Notes: generated by a model from the sequence alone, not told the origin. Positions 1-7,360 are shown, numbered from the stretch's first letter. The stretch: 9,328 bases of DNA from Eubacterium sp. (GCA_017425345.1 JAFOML010000003.1:1-9328), one strand, 5' to 3'. Translations and numbers: made by a program.

Positions 1-163
1 CCGGCGTTCCGGTGTATCCGCGACGCTGTTTACCGCGCTGGCGGAGGCTGGCGTAAACATCCGTATGATCGACCAGGGGTCGTCGGAGATGAATATTATC
101 GTTGGCGTTGAGAACAAAGACTTTGACCAGGCGATCCGCGCGATCTATGAGGCGTTTGCGTGA
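1..163 (+). CDS. Aspartate kinase, C-terminal end (partial, 5' cut by window)
   Basis: The reading frame is open from the left edge and ends at TGA 161-163, leaving 53 residues. These match the last ACT domain of monofunctional aspartate kinases: a segment GVSATLFTALAEAGVNIRMI, then DQGSSEMNIIVGV, then a closing helix with IRAIYEAF. In that family this region folds as the regulatory ACT domain that binds lysine or threonine, and the enzyme phosphorylates aspartate at the head of the lysine/threonine/methionine pathway. The catalytic domain lies outside the window, so the call rests on the ACT segment alone; another ACT-domain protein is possible but the GSSE-NI motif favours aspartate kinase. 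The next gene begins 24 nt downstream on the same strand. Confidence 0.8.
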   Translation, partial: RRSGVSATLFTALAEAGVNIRMIDQGSSEMNIIVGVENKDFDQAIRAIYEAFA

Positions 164-187
164 GGGCTTAAGACTCGGAGGTAATCT

Positions 188-889
188 ATGATCGGAGTCA
201 TTGCAAATACCGTTTTCGTCGTGATCGGCAGCATCGTCGGCATGATCGCCCGGAAGGCGATCCCGCAGAACTGGAGCGATACGATCATGCGCGGCATGGG
301 TCTGATCTCTCTGTATGTCGGTATCACCGGCATGCTGGTGGGGGAGAACGCGCTCATTCTCGTGATCTCCATCGTGACGGGAGCGATGATCGGCGAGGGC
401 CTGGATATCGACGGCCGGTTCAACCGGTTCGCGAAGGGACTGGAGGAACGGTTTGCCGGCAAGGACAGCGAGTCCCACTTCGCGGAAGGGTTCGTCACGG
501 CGAGCCTGATCTTCTGCGTCGGCGCGATGAGTATCGTCGGGCCGCTGAATGCGGCGCTGAAGGGGGACAATTCGATCTTGTTCACCAAGACCACGATGGA
601 CTTCTTCTCCTCGATCTTCTTCGCATCAGCTATGGGCATCGGCGTGTTGTGTGCTGCTGTTCCGGTGCTGGTGCTGGAAGGCGGGATCTTTCTGCTGGCG
701 GCAGCAGTGGCGCCGTACCTTTCCACAGACGTGATCAACGAGATGGCCTGCGCGGGCAGTCTCCTGATCATCGCACTGGGTCTCAATCTGACCAAGGCCG
801 CGGACCTGAAAGTCATGAACTACCTGCCGGCGATCGCGATGCCGCTGGTCCTGTGCCCGCTGTACACGTGGGTGATGGGCATCCTGTAG
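188..889 (+). CDS. DUF554 family integral membrane protein
   Basis: This 233-residue protein is almost entirely hydrophobic, with about six or seven predicted membrane segments (roughly residues 2-20, 37-52, 55-70, 102-122, 140-175, 188-202 and 212-231). It resembles the DUF554 (YqgA/YdfK-like) family: a Gly-rich first helix, the GAMIGE motif near 65-70, a charged cytoplasmic stretch at 75-100, and FCVGAMSIVGPL near 109-120. Transport is often suggested for the family, but no substrate is established to my knowledge. The start is well fixed by a GGAGG element at about 177-181, 6 nt ahead of ATG 188. It sits 24 nt after the aspartate kinase stop and 20 nt before the next gene, so co-transcription is likely. 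Length is normal for the family. Confidence 0.85.
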   Translation: MIGVIANTVFVVIGSIVGMIARKAIPQNWSDTIMRGMGLISLYVGITGMLVGENALILVISIVTGAMIGEGLDIDGRFNRFAKGLEERFAGKDSESHFAEGFVTASLIFCVGAMSIVGPLNAALKGDNSILFTKTTMDFFSSIFFASAMGIGVLCAAVPVLVLEGGIFLLAAAVAPYLSTDVINEMACAGSLLIIALGLNLTKAADLKVMNYLPAIAMPLVLCPLYTWVMGIL

Positions 890-909
890 ACGCGAAGAGG
901 AGGAAAGAT

Positions 910-1845
910 ATGATGAAAGCTGGCTTAAGAAAAAAATGGATCGTCTTTATTCTGACGGGCATGCTCCTGATGATCTTCGCGGTGCCGTGTTTCGCTGCGG
1001 ACGAGAGCGCTGCCGGATCCGTACCGGATGCGGCAAGCGAACAGACTGCGGACGGAACGGAGGAGCCGGAAGCACCGGAAACGCCGGAAGCGCCGGTTTA
1101 CAGCTGGGTCGTGGAAGACGGGAAGACCTATTACATGGATGCAGACGGGAATTGCGCGACCGGTCTTCAGGTCATTGAAGAGGCGACCTACTATTTTGAC
1201 GAAACAGGCGTCATGCAGACCGGATGGATGAAGATCGACGGATCGCAATATTACTTCGGGGACTCCGGGAAAATGACGACCGGCTGGAAGACCATTGAAG
1301 GCTATCGGTACCACTTCACCAGATCCGGCGTCATGCAGACGGGCTTCCGGAAGATCAACGGCAGCCATTACTATTTTACGCAGGATGGAAGCATGGCGGA
1401 CTTCGGCATTTACAAGAAGAAGTGGATGATCAGCTATAACGGAAAATGTTTCAAAATGCCCAAGGCAGTCAGCAGCAAGAAAACCTCGGAAAACCGGATG
1501 GCGAAGCTGATCGCGAAATGCAGCGGGAAAAGCTGCAGGAAGATGCGCGACATCGAAAAGGTCGGCCGTGCGGCAGGTTTCATCCAGATCATGTACGGAA
1601 GCTGCAAGTATTCCATGAAAGGGTCGAATTACAACCGGCCCTATGGCGTGTTCTACGCGAAAGTCGCGTCTTGTGCCGGAACCACCCGCGCGCTGGGAGC
1701 GGTGTTGACGAAGATGGGCTTCAAATGGAAGCATGTCAACGAGAATAAATACAAACACCAGTGGTGTTCTGTGAGGATGGACGGGAAAAAAGGCTGGGCC
1801 GACGGCATGATCGGCTACGTCGGATACGGAGCCTATCCGTTCTGA
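910..1845 (+). CDS. Secreted protein with cell-wall-binding repeats and C-terminal transglutaminase-like domain
   Basis: The 311-residue protein starts with a signal peptide: basic MMKAGLRKK, a hydrophobic core, and a likely cut after CFA or FAA near residue 29-30. An acidic Pro/Glu/Ala linker follows (31-65). Residues 66-166 hold about five 20-residue aromatic repeats (YYF...G.M.TGW) of the choline/glucan-binding CW_binding type, which anchor proteins to the cell surface. The C-terminal part looks like a transglutaminase-like cysteine domain with a Cys-His-Asp triad: Cys255 in ASCAGTTRALG, His283 in KHQWC, Asp298 in WADG. It ends with a GYGAYPF tail. The reaction (protease, amidase or cross-linker) cannot be told from sequence. 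AGGAGG at 898-903 serves ATG 910 or 913. The frame is open further upstream, but that stretch overlaps the DUF554 gene in another frame and lacks a signal peptide, so it was rejected. Confidence 0.82.
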   Translation: MMKAGLRKKWIVFILTGMLLMIFAVPCFAADESAAGSVPDAASEQTADGTEEPEAPETPEAPVYSWVVEDGKTYYMDADGNCATGLQVIEEATYYFDETGVMQTGWMKIDGSQYYFGDSGKMTTGWKTIEGYRYHFTRSGVMQTGFRKINGSHYYFTQDGSMADFGIYKKKWMISYNGKCFKMPKAVSSKKTSENRMAKLIAKCSGKSCRKMRDIEKVGRAAGFIQIMYGSCKYSMKGSNYNRPYGVFYAKVASCAGTTRALGAVLTKMGFKWKHVNENKYKHQWCSVRMDGKKGWADGMIGYVGYGAYPF

Positions 1846-1872
1846 TCGATCACAAGAGATGAGAAAAGAAAA

Positions 1873-1914
1873 GGGGATGTCTTCCATTGGTAGGTCACCA
1901 ATGGAGACATCCCC
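1873..1914. terminator. Bidirectional intrinsic terminator between convergent operons
   Basis: Arms 1873-1891 and 1897-1914 form an 18-bp stem with a single bulged T (1882) and a 5-nt loop (AGGTC). On the minus strand the GC-rich base is followed directly by TTTTCTTTTC, a strong U-tract. On the plus strand it is followed by GGTTTT, which is weaker. It lies 27 nt after the plus-strand stop (1845) and 41 nt after the minus-strand stop (1956), so it can end both transcripts. Confidence 0.88.
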
Positions 1915-1955
1915 GGTTTTACATTCTGAGGCACTGTATATGCCTTAGTGTGCGG

Positions 1956-2171
1956 TTACAGATCCAGTTCCTCATCCGCCCAGTCATCGCTGGACCATTC
2001 CTCATCCGGCCATTCGTCATTGACGAAGACGCGTTTGACGATCTGATCAAGTCCGATGACGGTTGCAGTTCCTACGAGGAAGCTTGCTCCGATTACAACC
2101 AGCGCGATCTTGCTGGCGGTGGACAGCCCCTGACGGCGTCCCTGATCTGCCTTACTCTTGCTCATTCCCAT
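1956..2171 (-). CDS. Small single-pass membrane protein with acidic Trp-rich tail (unknown function)
   Basis: I do not recognise this 71-residue protein. It has a basic N-terminus (K5, K7, R12, R13), one membrane helix at about residues 22-42, a short basic joint (VKR, 45-47), and a very acidic C-terminal tail. In the tail, aromatic or bulky residues recur every five positions (W54, W59, W64, L69) separated by D/E-rich spacers. By the positive-inside rule the N-terminus is probably cytoplasmic and the tail may face outside, although the second basic patch makes this uncertain. AAGGAGG at 2178-2184 lies 6 nt before ATG 2171. A second ATG two codons later is possible but worse spaced. It starts 18 nt after the cytidylate kinase-like gene, so the two form an operon ending at the 1873-1914 hairpin. 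Confidence 0.75.
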   Translation of the reverse strand: MGMSKSKADQGRRQGLSTASKIALVVIGASFLVGTATVIGLDQIVKRVFVNDEWPDEEWSSDDWADEELDL

Positions 2172-2189
2172 TGTAACCCTCCTTGTTTA

Positions 2190-2804
2190 TTAACGGTAGC
2201 TTCTCGTCTTAACGTAGTCGACGATAAGGTCTGCCGCCTGTTCCTCACTGATATAGCTGCTGTTCAGCATCAGATTGTAGTTGGAATAATCGCCCCACTT
2301 CTGGCAGGTGTGGTAATTGTAGTAGTTCGCGCGCGCCTTGTCGTAAGTCGCGATCTTCTTCCGGACCTCTTCCGGATCGTCTCCGTACTGTTCGACGCAG
2401 CGTTTGATGCGGTCCGGCATCTCTGCATAGATGAAAACGTTCGTGACGTTCGGAATGTCTTTCAGCACGTAGTCCGCGCAGCGTCCTACGATAACGCCTT
2501 CCCCGAGCTCTCCGATCTGCTCGATAATATCGAACTGTGTCAGGAAGAGCTTCTCGTTCATGGAGATCGGGTCGCCGCTCATGCCTCCGGAATAGGAGAA
2601 GGCAGACTGCAGCGTGTAGGTAAAGCTGCTCTTAGCCCGGAGCTCCGCGGTCTCGATGACATCGCGGGAGATTCCGCTCCGCTCAACTGCGTAATCGATG
2701 ATCTCCTTATCGTAAATGGGTACGTCCAGTTTGTCTGCGATCAGCTTACCGATCAGTCTGCCGCCGCTTCCGTATTCTCTGCTGATAGTGATCAATTTCT
2801 TCAT
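2190..2804 (-). CDS. Cytidylate kinase-like family protein (Cytidylate_kin2)
   Basis: The 204-residue protein matches the Cytidylate_kin2 (PF13189-type) P-loop kinase group. Visible motifs are ITISREYGSGGR at 5-16 (a P-loop variant with Arg rather than the usual Lys), YDKEII at 31-36, GRCADYVL at 107-114, an FIYAE strand at 125-129, and an N-YYNYHT-WGD-NY segment at 160-176. True CMP kinases phosphorylate CMP or dCMP; members of this subgroup are often annotated by similarity only, so the substrate is uncertain. An in-frame ATG two codons upstream (2810) lies only 1 nt from GAGGAG, so I chose the ATG at 2804, which has 7-nt spacing. The gene has its own promoter (2828-2856) and is followed 18 nt later by the small membrane protein. 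Confidence 0.85.
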   Translation of the reverse strand: MKKLITISREYGSGGRLIGKLIADKLDVPIYDKEIIDYAVERSGISRDVIETAELRAKSSFTYTLQSAFSYSGGMSGDPISMNEKLFLTQFDIIEQIGELGEGVIVGRCADYVLKDIPNVTNVFIYAEMPDRIKRCVEQYGDDPEEVRKKIATYDKARANYYNYHTCQKWGDYSNYNLMLNSSYISEEQAADLIVDYVKTRSYR

Positions 2805-2811
2805 AGTCATT

Positions 2812-2817
2812 CTCCTC
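2812..2817 (-). promoter_or_regulatory. Ribosome binding site that sets the kinase start
   Basis: GAGGAG reads on the minus strand here. It is 7 nt from the ATG at 2804 but only 1 nt from the ATG at 2810, so the downstream ATG is the likelier start. Confidence 0.7.
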
Positions 2818-2827
2818 TTCTTTATTA

Positions 2828-2856
2828 ATTATACCGCATCTGACCCCAAGTGAAAA
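2828..2856 (-). promoter_or_regulatory. Sigma-A type promoter for the kinase/small membrane protein pair
   Basis: On the minus strand TTTTCA (2851-2856) and a perfect TATAAT (2828-2833) are separated by 17 nt. Transcription would begin near 2821, a few bases before the GAGGAG element. No terminator is visible between the ABC gene stop (2915) and this promoter, so some read-through from the exporter operon is possible. Confidence 0.7.
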
Positions 2857-2914
2857 CTGAAAATTTATCTGATCGTATTGATTTGTCGAAATAAGGGTCA
2901 GTCAGCTGCGGAGA

Positions 2915-4765
2915 TCAGGAGACTGCCTCGAACTGCGCGTTGTACAGATCTGCGTAGAATCCGCCGGCGGCAAGCAGCTGCTCGTGCGTGCCCTGTTCGA
3001 TGATATCTCCGTGATCCATGACGAGGATCAGGTCCGCATTCCGGATCGTAGAAAGGCGATGTGCGATGATAAAGCTGGTGCGCCCTTCCATCAGAGTATC
3101 CATGGCAGCCTGGATCTGTTCTTCCGTTCTCGTGTCGACAGAGGAAGTCGCTTCGTCCAGGATCAGGACCCGGTTGTCCGCGAGGATCGCCCGCGCGATG
3201 GTCAGAAGCTGCTTCTGTCCGGCAGAGACATTCGTCGCGTCCTCATTCAGCTCCATCTGATAGCCGCCCGGCAGCGTGCTGATGAAGTGGTCGGCGCGCG
3301 CGGCTTTCGCTGCGGCGATGACCTCCTCATCCGTTGCATCCAGCCTGCCGTAGCGGATGTTCTCCATGATGGTGCCGGAGAACAGCCAGGTATCCTGCAG
3401 GACCATGCCGAAGTGGTCGCGGAGCGCATGCCGTTCAAATCCGCGGATATCGTGGCCGTCCAGAAGGATGCGGCCCTCGTCAACGTCATAGAAGCGCATG
3501 AGGAGCTTGACGATGGTGGTTTTGCCCGCGCCGGTAGGACCGACGATCGCGATCTTCTGGCCCGGCATTACCTGTGCGCTGAAGTCATGGATGACCGGCG
3601 TCTCCGGGTCATAGCCAAAGCGGACGTGCTCGAAGGTGACCTCGCCCCGCACCGTTTCCGGCGCGTCCGGGTCCAGTCCTTCCTGCGCTTCTTCCTCTTC
3701 GTTCAAAAACTCGAAGACCCGTTCCGAAGCCGCCGCCATCGACTGCACCTGGTTCATGACCTGCGCGATCTGCGCGACCGGATCCGTGAGATTCTTGACG
3801 TACTGGATGAAGGCCTGAATGTCGCCGATCCCGATGGTGCCGCGGATCGCCAGCATAGCGCCGCTGATCGCGACCCCTACATAGCCGAGATTGCCGACGA
3901 ACATCATGAGCGGACGCATGATGCCGGACAGGCCCTGGGATTTCCACGCGGATTCATAGAGAATCTCGTTGGTTTCCTCGAAATCGCGGATCATGTCGGA
4001 CTCTTTGCAGAAGGCTTTGACCACCTGCTGACCGGCAAAGGTCTCCTCCACCTGCCCGTCGATCTTGCCGAGGTACTTCTGCTGGGCGTGGAAATACTTC
4101 TGTGACATCTTGATCATCAGCCCGAGCAGCAGCGCGGATACCGGGATCGTGACCAGCGCGATGCCGGTCATGAGCGGGCTGATCGTGAGCATCATCACGA
4201 TCGTGCCGATCACCATCGCCGCGGAGGTGATGATGTTCGTCAGGCTTTGGTTCAGACCGTTTCCGAGGGTGTCTACGTCGTTGGTGATGCGGGAGAGCAC
4301 TTCGCCGTAGGTCCGGCTTTCGAAATACTTCATCGGCATGCGGTCGATCTTCTCCGAAATCTCGCGGCGCATCCGGAAACAAAGTCTTTGCGTCACCCCC
4401 GCCATCACCCAGGACTCCGCAAACAGCATCACGGAGCTGATACCGTAGAGTCCGAGTGTGAAGAGAAGGTATTTTGCGATCGTCTGGTAATCGATGCCGC
4501 CGGTTCCCTGAATCTTTCGCATCAGGCCTGCGGCAAGCTCCGTCGTGGCAAGGCCGAGAACTTTCGGTCCGATCACTTCGAATACGGTAGCCGCTGCGGC
4601 GAAGAACATTACGGCGATCACGGCAAAGCGGTACCGGCCGAGATACTGCAGAAGCTCTCCGATCGCCTTGCGGAAATTATGCGGTTTTTCTCCGGCAGCA
4701 AACGGACCGCCCGGTCTCGGGCCTCTCCGTCTGCGGTTTTCCATCTTTCTGTTTTCTTCTGCCAT
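2915..4765 (-). CDS. ABC exporter half-transporter, subunit with consensus Walker B and H-loop (heterodimer partner)
   Basis: This 616-residue protein is a type IV ABC exporter half: a basic N-terminal tail (1-45), six membrane segments between about 47 and 325, and a nucleotide-binding domain from about 373. Motifs are Walker A GPTGAGKTT (409-417), Q-loop Q457, signature VSAGQKQ (513-519), Walker B VLILDE with catalytic Glu538, D-loop SSVD (541-544) and switch His569. The catalytic residues are intact, but the signature has Ala for the usual first Gly (SAGQ for SGGQ). This resembles the TM288/LmrD-type partner of heterodimeric multidrug exporters. Its ATG abuts the TAA of the upstream half-transporter (TAAATG), with GGAGG at 4774-4778 giving 8-nt spacing, so translation is probably coupled. 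The substrate cannot be told; drug, lipid or peptide export are all possible. Confidence 0.92.
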   Translation of the reverse strand: MAEENRKMENRRRRGPRPGGPFAAGEKPHNFRKAIGELLQYLGRYRFAVIAVMFFAAAATVFEVIGPKVLGLATTELAAGLMRKIQGTGGIDYQTIAKYLLFTLGLYGISSVMLFAESWVMAGVTQRLCFRMRREISEKIDRMPMKYFESRTYGEVLSRITNDVDTLGNGLNQSLTNIITSAAMVIGTIVMMLTISPLMTGIALVTIPVSALLLGLMIKMSQKYFHAQQKYLGKIDGQVEETFAGQQVVKAFCKESDMIRDFEETNEILYESAWKSQGLSGIMRPLMMFVGNLGYVGVAISGAMLAIRGTIGIGDIQAFIQYVKNLTDPVAQIAQVMNQVQSMAAASERVFEFLNEEEEAQEGLDPDAPETVRGEVTFEHVRFGYDPETPVIHDFSAQVMPGQKIAIVGPTGAGKTTIVKLLMRFYDVDEGRILLDGHDIRGFERHALRDHFGMVLQDTWLFSGTIMENIRYGRLDATDEEVIAAAKAARADHFISTLPGGYQMELNEDATNVSAGQKQLLTIARAILADNRVLILDEATSSVDTRTEEQIQAAMDTLMEGRTSFIIAHRLSTIRNADLILVMDHGDIIEQGTHEQLLAAGGFYADLYNAQFEAVS

Positions 4766-6877
4766 TTATATCGCCTCCAGTTCCGCCTGTGAAAGCTGTG
4801 AGTGCGCGATCTGCTGATAGACCTCGCAGGTCTTCATGAGTTCTTCGTGTGTGCCGATTCCGGCGATGTGTCCGTCATCCATGACCAGGATCTGGTCCGC
4901 GTGCAGGATCGTGCTGATCCGCTGCGCTACGATGAGAACGGTCGCATGCTGAACTGCGTCTGCGAGCGCAGCGCGCAGGCGCGCGTCGGTCTTCATGTCC
5001 AGCGCGGAGAAGCTGTCGTCAAAGATGAGAATCTGCGGATGACCGGCGATCGCGCGAGCGATTGCGAGCCGCTGCTTCTGGCCGCCGGAGACGTTGCTGC
5101 CGCCCTGCGCGATCGCGCGGTCAAAGCGGTCTTCGTTCTCATCGATAAACTCTGTCGCCTGCGCGGTGGCAGCCGCGTCTGCAATCTCTGCATCGGTGGC
5201 TTCTTCCGCGCCGAAGCGAAGGTTTGTGGCGATCGTACCGGAGAACAGAACGCCTTTCTGCGGCACCAGACCGATCTCTTTGCGGAGGGAATTCAGCTGG
5301 AGCTTCCGCACATCGGTTCCGCCGACACGCACGGAGCCTGCCGTCACGTCGTAGAACCGCGGGATCAGGTTGATCAGCGTGGTCTTGCCGGCGCCGGTGC
5401 TGCCAATGATGGCGGTCGTCTTTCCGGGTTCTGCGGTAAAGCTGATATCCGACAGGCAGTCGCGTTCCGCGCCCGGATAGCGGAAGCAGACGTGATCGAA
5501 GGTGATGACGCCGTTTGCCTCTCTGCCGTCTTCCGGGAGAGCGGCCGCATCGGCAGCTTCCTGAATCGAGGAGTCCGTGCGGAGAACCTCGTCAATACGC
5601 TCCGCCGCAACCCCGGCACGCGGGATCAGGATGGACATCACCGTGATGATCAGGAACGAAAAGACGATCATCATGGAGTAGGTGATGAAGGCGGTCATCG
5701 CGCCTACCTGAAGCTCGCCGTTATCGATGTGGCGGGCTGATACCCAGGTGATCAGAACGGTCGTGGCATACATGATCATCATCATCGACGGCTGCATCAG
5801 CGACATCACGCGGTTTGTGAAGAGCTGTGTGCGCATGAGGTCGGTGTTGGCTTTGTCAAAACGGTGCTCTTCTTCCTTTTCGCGGCCGAATGCCCGGATG
5901 ACCGGAAGTCCGGTCAGGATCTCGCGGGAGACCAGATTCAGCGCGTCGATGAGGGTCTGCATGATCCGGAACTTCGGCATCGTCGCAGCGAACAGCAGAG
6001 CGACGAGCGCGAGGATCATGAGGACCGCAAGCACGATGATCCAGCCCATGCTGGCGCCGGTCTGGATGACCTTTACGATGCCCATGATGCCGATGATCGG
6101 GGCAAAGGTCACCATTCGAAGCAGCATCGTCGTGACCATCTGCACCTGCTGCACGTCGTTCGTGCAGCGGGTGATCAGCGATGCGGTGGAAAACTGATCC
6201 ATCTCCGTGTTGGAGAAGGACATGACGCTTCGGAACAGCCGGCTCCTGAGGTCGCGGCCGATCTTGGCGCCGACGCGCGCAGCGATAAAGGAGACCGCTG
6301 CAGCGGCTGCAAACATGAGGAGTGTCATCAGCAGCATCAGAAAGCCTTCATGCCACAAATACTGCATCTGTCCCGCGTTCACGTCGATGCCGGCGCGCTC
6401 GCAGGCGACTGCTGCATAGGCAGCGCCCATCGCATGCGCCGTCTGTGTTCCGGTCGCCTCAAGACTTTGTTCGAGCGCTGTACGGGCAGCATTGAGGTCC
6501 GCGCTACCGGCGCCTTTTTCCGTGACGGTCTCACTCTGGTATGCCAGCACGACCGGGATCAGGAGCGCTTCATCGAGTTCTTCGAGACGCTCCTCTTCGA
6601 GCCCCTTCCGCTGAAAGCTGTCCCCGTCATCGGTATAGGAATTGTCCCAGAGCTTCCGCTCTTGATCGGTCATGAACTGCGTGACGAACCGGTAGTCTTC
6701 CTGGGTGATCTTCGCGGGCAGAATATGCTCGATTCCCTTGTTCTGAATTCCTACATCTATAATATTCTGTGTGTATTCCGGCAGGGCAAGGTCGCAGTAG
6801 GCCTGGATCATCAGGATCAGGACCATGACGATGACCTGAAGCTTGTACGGCTTCAGATTGGCAAGAAGTTTTCTCAT
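4766..6877 (-). CDS. ABC exporter half-transporter, degenerate-site subunit with large extracellular insertion
   Basis: At 703 residues this half is about 120 longer than a usual half-exporter (about 580-600). The excess lies between TM1 (about 14-34) and TM2 (about 178-200), where residues 45-175 form a charged, partly Ala-rich loop expected outside the cell. The other membrane helices follow up to about 420 and the nucleotide-binding domain begins near 457. Motifs are Walker A GSTGAGKTT (492-500), Q-loop Q540 and signature VSGGQKQ (596-602). Walker B is ILIFDD, with Asp621 where the catalytic Glu normally sits, and the H-loop reads AQR, with Gln652 replacing the switch His. Both changes are typical of TM287/LmrC-type subunits that supply the non-hydrolysing site. 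Its ATG overlaps the marR stop by 4 nt (ATGA), with AGGAGG just upstream. Confidence 0.92.
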   Translation of the reverse strand: MRKLLANLKPYKLQVIVMVLILMIQAYCDLALPEYTQNIIDVGIQNKGIEHILPAKITQEDYRFVTQFMTDQERKLWDNSYTDDGDSFQRKGLEEERLEELDEALLIPVVLAYQSETVTEKGAGSADLNAARTALEQSLEATGTQTAHAMGAAYAAVACERAGIDVNAGQMQYLWHEGFLMLLMTLLMFAAAAAVSFIAARVGAKIGRDLRSRLFRSVMSFSNTEMDQFSTASLITRCTNDVQQVQMVTTMLLRMVTFAPIIGIMGIVKVIQTGASMGWIIVLAVLMILALVALLFAATMPKFRIMQTLIDALNLVSREILTGLPVIRAFGREKEEEHRFDKANTDLMRTQLFTNRVMSLMQPSMMMIMYATTVLITWVSARHIDNGELQVGAMTAFITYSMMIVFSFLIITVMSILIPRAGVAAERIDEVLRTDSSIQEAADAAALPEDGREANGVITFDHVCFRYPGAERDCLSDISFTAEPGKTTAIIGSTGAGKTTLINLIPRFYDVTAGSVRVGGTDVRKLQLNSLRKEIGLVPQKGVLFSGTIATNLRFGAEEATDAEIADAAATAQATEFIDENEDRFDRAIAQGGSNVSGGQKQRLAIARAIAGHPQILIFDDSFSALDMKTDARLRAALADAVQHATVLIVAQRISTILHADQILVMDDGHIAGIGTHEELMKTCEVYQQIAHSQLSQAELEAI

Positions 6878-7341
6878 TCCGAATCCTCCTCTCCTTTAAT
6901 CTGCCGCTTCAGTTCCGCCGCGAACACATCGGCGAGCTCGTTGATTTCCGTCACCAGCTTCTGATAGCGCGCCGTGGAAAATGACTCCTCCACACCGGCA
7001 AAATACCGGTCCAGAATCTCTTCATGCTCGGCGACTTTCTCCCTGCCGAGCGGTGTCAGGCGGACGAGCGTGTTCCGCCGGTCCTTCGGGTCGGCCTCCC
7101 GGACGATCAGCTGCTTTGCCTCGAGCCCTTTCAGGTTTCTGGAAACCGCAGGCGCGGGCACCGGCGCGGCCTGTACCAGGTCCGCCACGCGGATCGGCCC
7201 TGCGGGTTTTTCCTTGCTGAGGAATCCGATATTGCCGAGCAGGTGGCCTTCTCCATTGGTGACATCCGGGAACAAAGCCTCCAGCCTCACCTGCCTCAGC
7301 CGATCCAGCGCCTGTACAAATTCGATCTGTGTCTGATTCAA
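6874..7341 (-). CDS. MarR family transcriptional regulator
   Basis: This 155-residue protein has the MarR winged-helix layout: an N-terminal dimerisation helix, a helix-turn-helix at about 50-79 (VADLVQ...APAVSRNLKGLE..QLI), the wing with the hallmark DPKDRR (84-89) and VRLTPLGRE (93-101), and a long C-terminal helix. Such proteins usually repress their own operon and release DNA on binding a small molecule. The start is TTG at 7341, supported by GGAGG 5 nt upstream; the frame has no internal ATG, so a non-ATG start is required. It heads the operon with both ABC halves, overlapping the first by 4 nt. That points to regulation of the exporter, probably through the inverted repeat at 7401-7425. 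Confidence 0.9.
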   Translation of the reverse strand: MNQTQIEFVQALDRLRQVRLEALFPDVTNGEGHLLGNIGFLSKEKPAGPIRVADLVQAAPVPAPAVSRNLKGLEAKQLIVREADPKDRRNTLVRLTPLGREKVAEHEEILDRYFAGVEESFSTARYQKLVTEINELADVFAAELKRQIKGEEDSE

Positions 7342-7346
7342 AACTG

Positions 7347-7351
7347 CCTCC
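7347..7351 (-). promoter_or_regulatory. Ribosome binding site supporting the marR TTG start
   Basis: GGAGG on the minus strand sits 5 nt from TTG 7341. With no ATG anywhere in the frame, this element is the main support for the TTG initiation codon. Confidence 0.7.
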
Positions 7352-7360
7352 TGTATGTGA

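Noticed and set aside
649..909. N-terminal extension of the transglutaminase-like protein back to 649
   Set aside because: It would overlap the DUF554 gene in another frame by about 240 nt and hide a clean signal peptide; AGGAGG is placed for 910/913.
925..1887. Long open frame on the minus strand, opposite the transglutaminase-like gene
   Set aside because: It lies wholly antisense to a well-supported secreted protein, has an Arg/His-rich unnatural composition and no good ribosome binding site. Similar antisense frames at 1887-2828, 2984-4105, 4802-5740 and 5864-6964 were rejected for the same reason.
2818..2914. Terminator for the exporter operon downstream of 2915
   Set aside because: The stretch is AT-rich with a TTTTCA direct repeat, but no stem followed by a T-run was found on the minus strand.
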